This document shows positions 6,308 to 9,651 of a stretch of DNA of 9,651 nucleotides, piece by piece. This DNA is from Bacillota bacterium (GTDB taxonomy: Bacteria; Bacillota; UBA4882; UBA8346): assembly GCA_003501365.1 (NCBI GenBank), contig DNPP01000267.1, positions 1-9,651 on the forward strand, given 5' to 3'. Position 1 is the first letter of the stretch. Every line of letters starts with the position of its first letter. The translations under genes were made by a program, and so were the position numbers. The notes beneath the pieces are model-generated. The model did no database searches. It saw only the letters and a program-made list of their open reading frames with translations, and was not told the DNA's origin.

Positions 6308-9300
6308 ATGGGCGATCAAATTATGGATGTAAAGATGTGGGAACAGAATGTGGTGATTCCGACCTATCCGGTGGGAGAACCGGATAAAAACCCGATGTTT
6401 TTGGAAAAGAGAGTATACCAGGGAAGTTCCGGAAAAGTATATCCTTTTCCGGTAATCGACCGGATTATGGATGAGAAAGTGGAAAAAAGCTACCGGGCCG
6501 TTTTCCTGGAAAATGAATATCTTCAAATTATGATTCTGCCTGAACTTGGAGGGCGGATCCAAAGGGCGCTCGATAAAACAAACCATTATGATTTTGTTTA
6601 TTATAACCAAGTGATCAAGCCGGCCCTGGTAGGTCTGGCCGGCCCCTGGATTTCAGGGGGCATTGAGTTTAATTGGCCTCAGCATCATCGACCGAGCACC
6701 TATTCTCCCGTGGATTATACCTTAAAAGAAAACGCAGACGGCAGTAAAACCGTATGGGTGAGCGAAATTGATCAAATGTTTGGGACCAAAGGAATGGCTG
6801 GTTTTACCCTTTATCCCGGGAGAGCCTATCTGGAAATCAAGGCTCAGTTGTATAACAGGACCTCAGAGCCGCAAACATTTCTGTGGTGGGCCAATCCGGC
6901 TGTCGCCGTGAATGATGATACTCAATCCGTATTTCCCCCTGACGTTCATGCCGTATTTGACCATGGGAAAAGGGATGTTTCTAAATTCCCCATTGCTACA
7001 GGTACATACTATAAAGTGGATTACTCTGCCGGAGTTGATATCTCTCGGTATAAGAATATTCCAGTTCCTACTTCCTATATGGCTTACCATTCTGATTTCG
7101 ATTTTGTCGGCGGGTATGATCACGGAAAGAAAGCGGGTCTTTTACATGTGGCTGATCATCAGGTATCTCCGGGTAAAAAGCAATGGACTTGGGGCTGCGG
7201 AGATTTCGGGCAGGCCTGGGATAGAAATCTCACCGATGAGGATGGCCCTTATATTGAATTGATGACCGGGGTATTTACCGATAATCAACCGGATTTTACC
7301 TGGCTTAACCCTTATGAAGAAAAAAGTTTTACGCAATACTTCATGCCCTATAAAAATATCGGGATGGTAAAAAACGCGACGGTTGACGCTGCTGTTAATT
7401 TGGAAGTAAGCGGCGGAAATGTACAGGTGATGGTTTATGCTACGGCTGTCTTTAAAAATGCCCAGATTGAACTAAAAGGGAAAAAGAGTATTTACATTAA
7501 AGAGATTCGGGAAATATCTCCGGAAAATGTATTCACAGCTGAAGTGCGGCTATCCAAGGATGATCAGGAGACTGATCTGAATCTGACGGTAAAAGATAAC
7601 AGCGGTAGAGTTCTGATTGCCTATACTCCGGTTGAAAATAGGGATGAGCCGATTCCGCAACCAGCCAAAGCGATACTTGCGCCACAGGAACTAACCAATG
7701 CTGAAGCGCTATATCTTGCAGGCTTGCATTTGGAACAATACCGGCATGCAACCTATGAACCTGAAACCTACTATCTGGAGGGTTTACGGCGTGATCCCGG
7801 GGATATCCGGATTAATAATGCGTATGGCTCCTTACTATTCCGAAGGGGGCAGTTTCAAAAGAGTGAGATTTATTTTCGCCAGGCTATAAAAACCGCTTCC
7901 CGGCATAACACCAACCCTTATGATGGAGAACCCTATTACAATCTGGGCCTTTCATTAAAGATGCAAGGTAGAATGGATGAGGCTTATGAAGCATTCTATA
8001 AGGCTAGCTGGAATGGGGCTATGCAGGACTGCGGATATTTCAACCTTGCCAAAATAGCATCTAGTAAAGGACAGTATTATTCGGCCCTGGAACATATCGA
8101 AAAATCGCTTGCCAGGAACTATCGCAATTATACGGCAAGAAATTTGAAAACTGCTTTATACAGGAAAATTAAATCATTCGACAGAGCCAAACAGTTTGCT
8201 TTGGAAACGGTCAACTTCGATATTCTTGATTTTGGAGCGAGGAATGAGCTTTTTCTGATCTATAAAGCAACTGGAGAGACAGTAAAAGTAGACCGGGCCT
8301 TTCGTGAGTTGCAAAGATTGATGCGGGATAACGTCAATAATTACCTAGAACTTTCCTTTGACTACGCCGACGCCGGAATGTTTGCCGAAGCAGTCGATGT
8401 GCTCCAAAACTTAATTGTAGACCAGAAGGCTAATCAGGATATGAACCCAATGGTTTATTATTATATGGGATGGTATCTGGAAAAGCTAGGCCATCAAAAT
8501 CAAGCATTGGATTTTTATCGCAGGGGGGCGGCGGCCAAACCGGATTATTGCTTTCCCAATAAATTGCAGGATATCTTAGTGTTAACAAGTGCACAAAAAA
8601 TCAATCCCGGAGATGCCAAAGCATTTTATTATCTGGGAAATCTTTGGTATGATAGGAAGCAATACTCTGAGGCCATAGAATGCTGGGAAAAATCAAAACA
8701 ATTGGATAGTCATTATCCTACGGTTCACCGAAATCTTGCATTGGCTTATTACAATCAATTGAAAGAACCACGGAAAGCGAAAGAGGCATTAGAAAGGGCC
8801 TTTCAATTGAATCAGAATGATGCGAGAGTGTTTTTAGAATTGGATCAATTATATAAGAAGATTAATGTTGCTCCGGGAGAAAGGCTGCAAAGCTTTGAAA
8901 AATATTTAAATTTGGTTGAAATAAGAGATGATTTGTATGTTGAATATATCACCCTTCTAAATATGACAGGTCAGTATGAAAAGGCAAAAGCCCTTACTTT
9001 AAAAAGGAAATTTCATCCCTGGGAAGGCGGCGAAGGGAAAATTACCACTCAATACGTTTACGCTAACCTTGAAATCGGGAAGAAATACCTTGCTCAAAAG
9101 AACTATCATGCTGCAGTTGCGACATTTAAAGAAGCCAAAACCTATCCACTTAATCTAGGGGAAGGTAAGCTTTTCGGGGTGCAGGAAAATCATTTAAATT
9201 ATTATTTTGGCTGCGCCTATCAGGGCCTCGGAGATATGGAGAAGGCTGAAGAATATTTTTCTAAAGCCTCCATTGGATTGGATGAACCGACCAGTGCAAT

Positions 9301-9643
9301 GTTTTATAATGATCAACCACCAGAGATGATCTTTTATCAAGGATTGGCTTTGATGAAATTGGGTCGGTCGGAACAAGCCGGGGAGAAATTTACTAAGTTG
9401 ATTCGCTATGGTGAAGAACATTTGTCTGCACATATTACCATTGATTATTTTGCAGTTTCTTTACCGGATTTTTTGATTTTTGACGAGGACCTGGATCGAA
9501 AAAATTTAGTCCATTGCCACTATTTGATGGCGTTAGGATATCTTGGCTTGGGAGAGATTGATAAAGCCAAAGAAGAATTTAAACAAGTATTGAAGTTGGA
9601 TAACAACCATATGGGTGCTTATAGCCAATATCACAGTTTATAA
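6308..9643 (+). CDS. DUF5107 domain protein with C-terminal TPR repeats
   Basis: The protein has 1111 residues and no signal peptide or membrane helix. Residues about 10-350 match the DUF5107 type, with a galactose-mutarotase-like beta-sandwich. Visible motifs are LPELGGRI (77-84), GGIEFNWPQHHRP (117-129), LWWANPAVAVNDD (192-204) and WGCGDFGQAWDRN (295-307), then Y315-I-E-L-M. A linking beta-rich part (about 355-450) is followed by many TPR-like helical pairs: about 503-530, 542-568, 577-602, 606-632, 682-703, 716-744, 772-799, 806-834, 917-945, 964-988, 1008-1032 and 1070-1098. The fold suggests carbohydrate binding or chemistry, with H126, H127, E120, D305 and E317 as candidate site residues by inference. 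No biochemical activity is known to me for this family. The start at 6308 has a fair GGGGTG site seven bases upstream; ATGs at 6323 and 6335 are alternatives. It probably shares a transcript with the GH2 gene. The stop is eight bases from the window end, so downstream genes are not visible. Confidence 0.88.
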   Translation: MGDQIMDVKMWEQNVVIPTYPVGEPDKNPMFLEKRVYQGSSGKVYPFPVIDRIMDEKVEKSYRAVFLENEYLQIMILPELGGRIQRALDKTNHYDFVYYNQVIKPALVGLAGPWISGGIEFNWPQHHRPSTYSPVDYTLKENADGSKTVWVSEIDQMFGTKGMAGFTLYPGRAYLEIKAQLYNRTSEPQTFLWWANPAVAVNDDTQSVFPPDVHAVFDHGKRDVSKFPIATGTYYKVDYSAGVDISRYKNIPVPTSYMAYHSDFDFVGGYDHGKKAGLLHVADHQVSPGKKQWTWGCGDFGQAWDRNLTDEDGPYIELMTGVFTDNQPDFTWLNPYEEKSFTQYFMPYKNIGMVKNATVDAAVNLEVSGGNVQVMVYATAVFKNAQIELKGKKSIYIKEIREISPENVFTAEVRLSKDDQETDLNLTVKDNSGRVLIAYTPVENRDEPIPQPAKAILAPQELTNAEALYLAGLHLEQYRHATYEPETYYLEGLRRDPGDIRINNAYGSLLFRRGQFQKSEIYFRQAIKTASRHNTNPYDGEPYYNLGLSLKMQGRMDEAYEAFYKASWNGAMQDCGYFNLAKIASSKGQYYSALEHIEKSLARNYRNYTARNLKTALYRKIKSFDRAKQFALETVNFDILDFGARNELFLIYKATGETVKVDRAFRELQRLMRDNVNNYLELSFDYADAGMFAEAVDVLQNLIVDQKANQDMNPMVYYYMGWYLEKLGHQNQALDFYRRGAAAKPDYCFPNKLQDILVLTSAQKINPGDAKAFYYLGNLWYDRKQYSEAIECWEKSKQLDSHYPTVHRNLALAYYNQLKEPRKAKEALERAFQLNQNDARVFLELDQLYKKINVAPGERLQSFEKYLNLVEIRDDLYVEYITLLNMTGQYEKAKALTLKRKFHPWEGGEGKITTQYVYANLEIGKKYLAQKNYHAAVATFKEAKTYPLNLGEGKLFGVQENHLNYYFGCAYQGLGDMEKAEEYFSKASIGLDEPTSAMFYNDQPPEMIFYQGLALMKLGRSEQAGEKFTKLIRYGEEHLSAHITIDYFAVSLPDFLIFDEDLDRKNLVHCHYLMALGYLGLGEIDKAKEEFKQVLKLDNNHMGAYSQYHSL

Positions 9644-9651
9644 TGTTCATT

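Noticed and set aside
6260..6610. A 116-codon antisense open frame over the start of the DUF5107 gene
   Set aside because: It overlaps a strongly supported gene and shows no protein-like features or ribosome binding site.

Overview
The window looks like part of a carbohydrate-utilisation locus from a low-to-moderate GC Gram-positive bacterium (Bacillota). The signs are strong AAGGAGG-type ribosome binding sites, a YesM/YesN-style two-component pair, an AraC-type regulator divergent from an intracellular glycoside hydrolase operon, and A/T-rich intergenic DNA. No rRNA, tRNA, CRISPR array or transporter gene was seen. The species cannot be named from this stretch.

Left part (1-2115). The first 138 bases, on the + strand, encode the last 45 residues of a transposase that resembles the IS1595 (ISXO2-like) family. 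Its stop codon directly abuts the stop of a truncated sensor histidine kinase gene on the - strand. That kinase keeps only its first membrane helix and part of its extracytoplasmic sensor. The partner response regulator (receiver plus AraC-type HTH) overlaps the kinase start by 17 bases and carries a one-base frameshift after codon 25. Both halves of the signalling pair therefore appear broken.

Middle (2116-3490). A 324-base gap upstream of the response regulator holds interlocked inverted repeats. It is followed, on the - strand, by an intact AraC-family regulator with a cupin-like sensor domain. Between this regulator and the divergent hydrolase gene lie a good sigma-A-like promoter and two direct repeats 21 bp apart. 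The second repeat overlaps the -35 box, which is the layout expected for activation by an AraC-type protein.

Right part (3491-9643). Two co-directional genes separated by 66 bp probably form an operon. The first encodes a 916-residue GH2-type glycoside hydrolase with both catalytic glutamates visible. The second encodes a 1111-residue protein with an N-terminal DUF5107 (galactose-mutarotase-like) domain and about 600 residues of TPR-like repeats. Neither has a signal peptide, so both should act in the cytoplasm, presumably on imported oligosaccharides.

The overall reading is that the local AraC regulator controls a cytoplasmic sugar-processing operon, and that a neighbouring two-component system is decaying after a mobile-element event. 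The substrate and the role of the DUF5107-TPR protein are unknown and are the most interesting open points.
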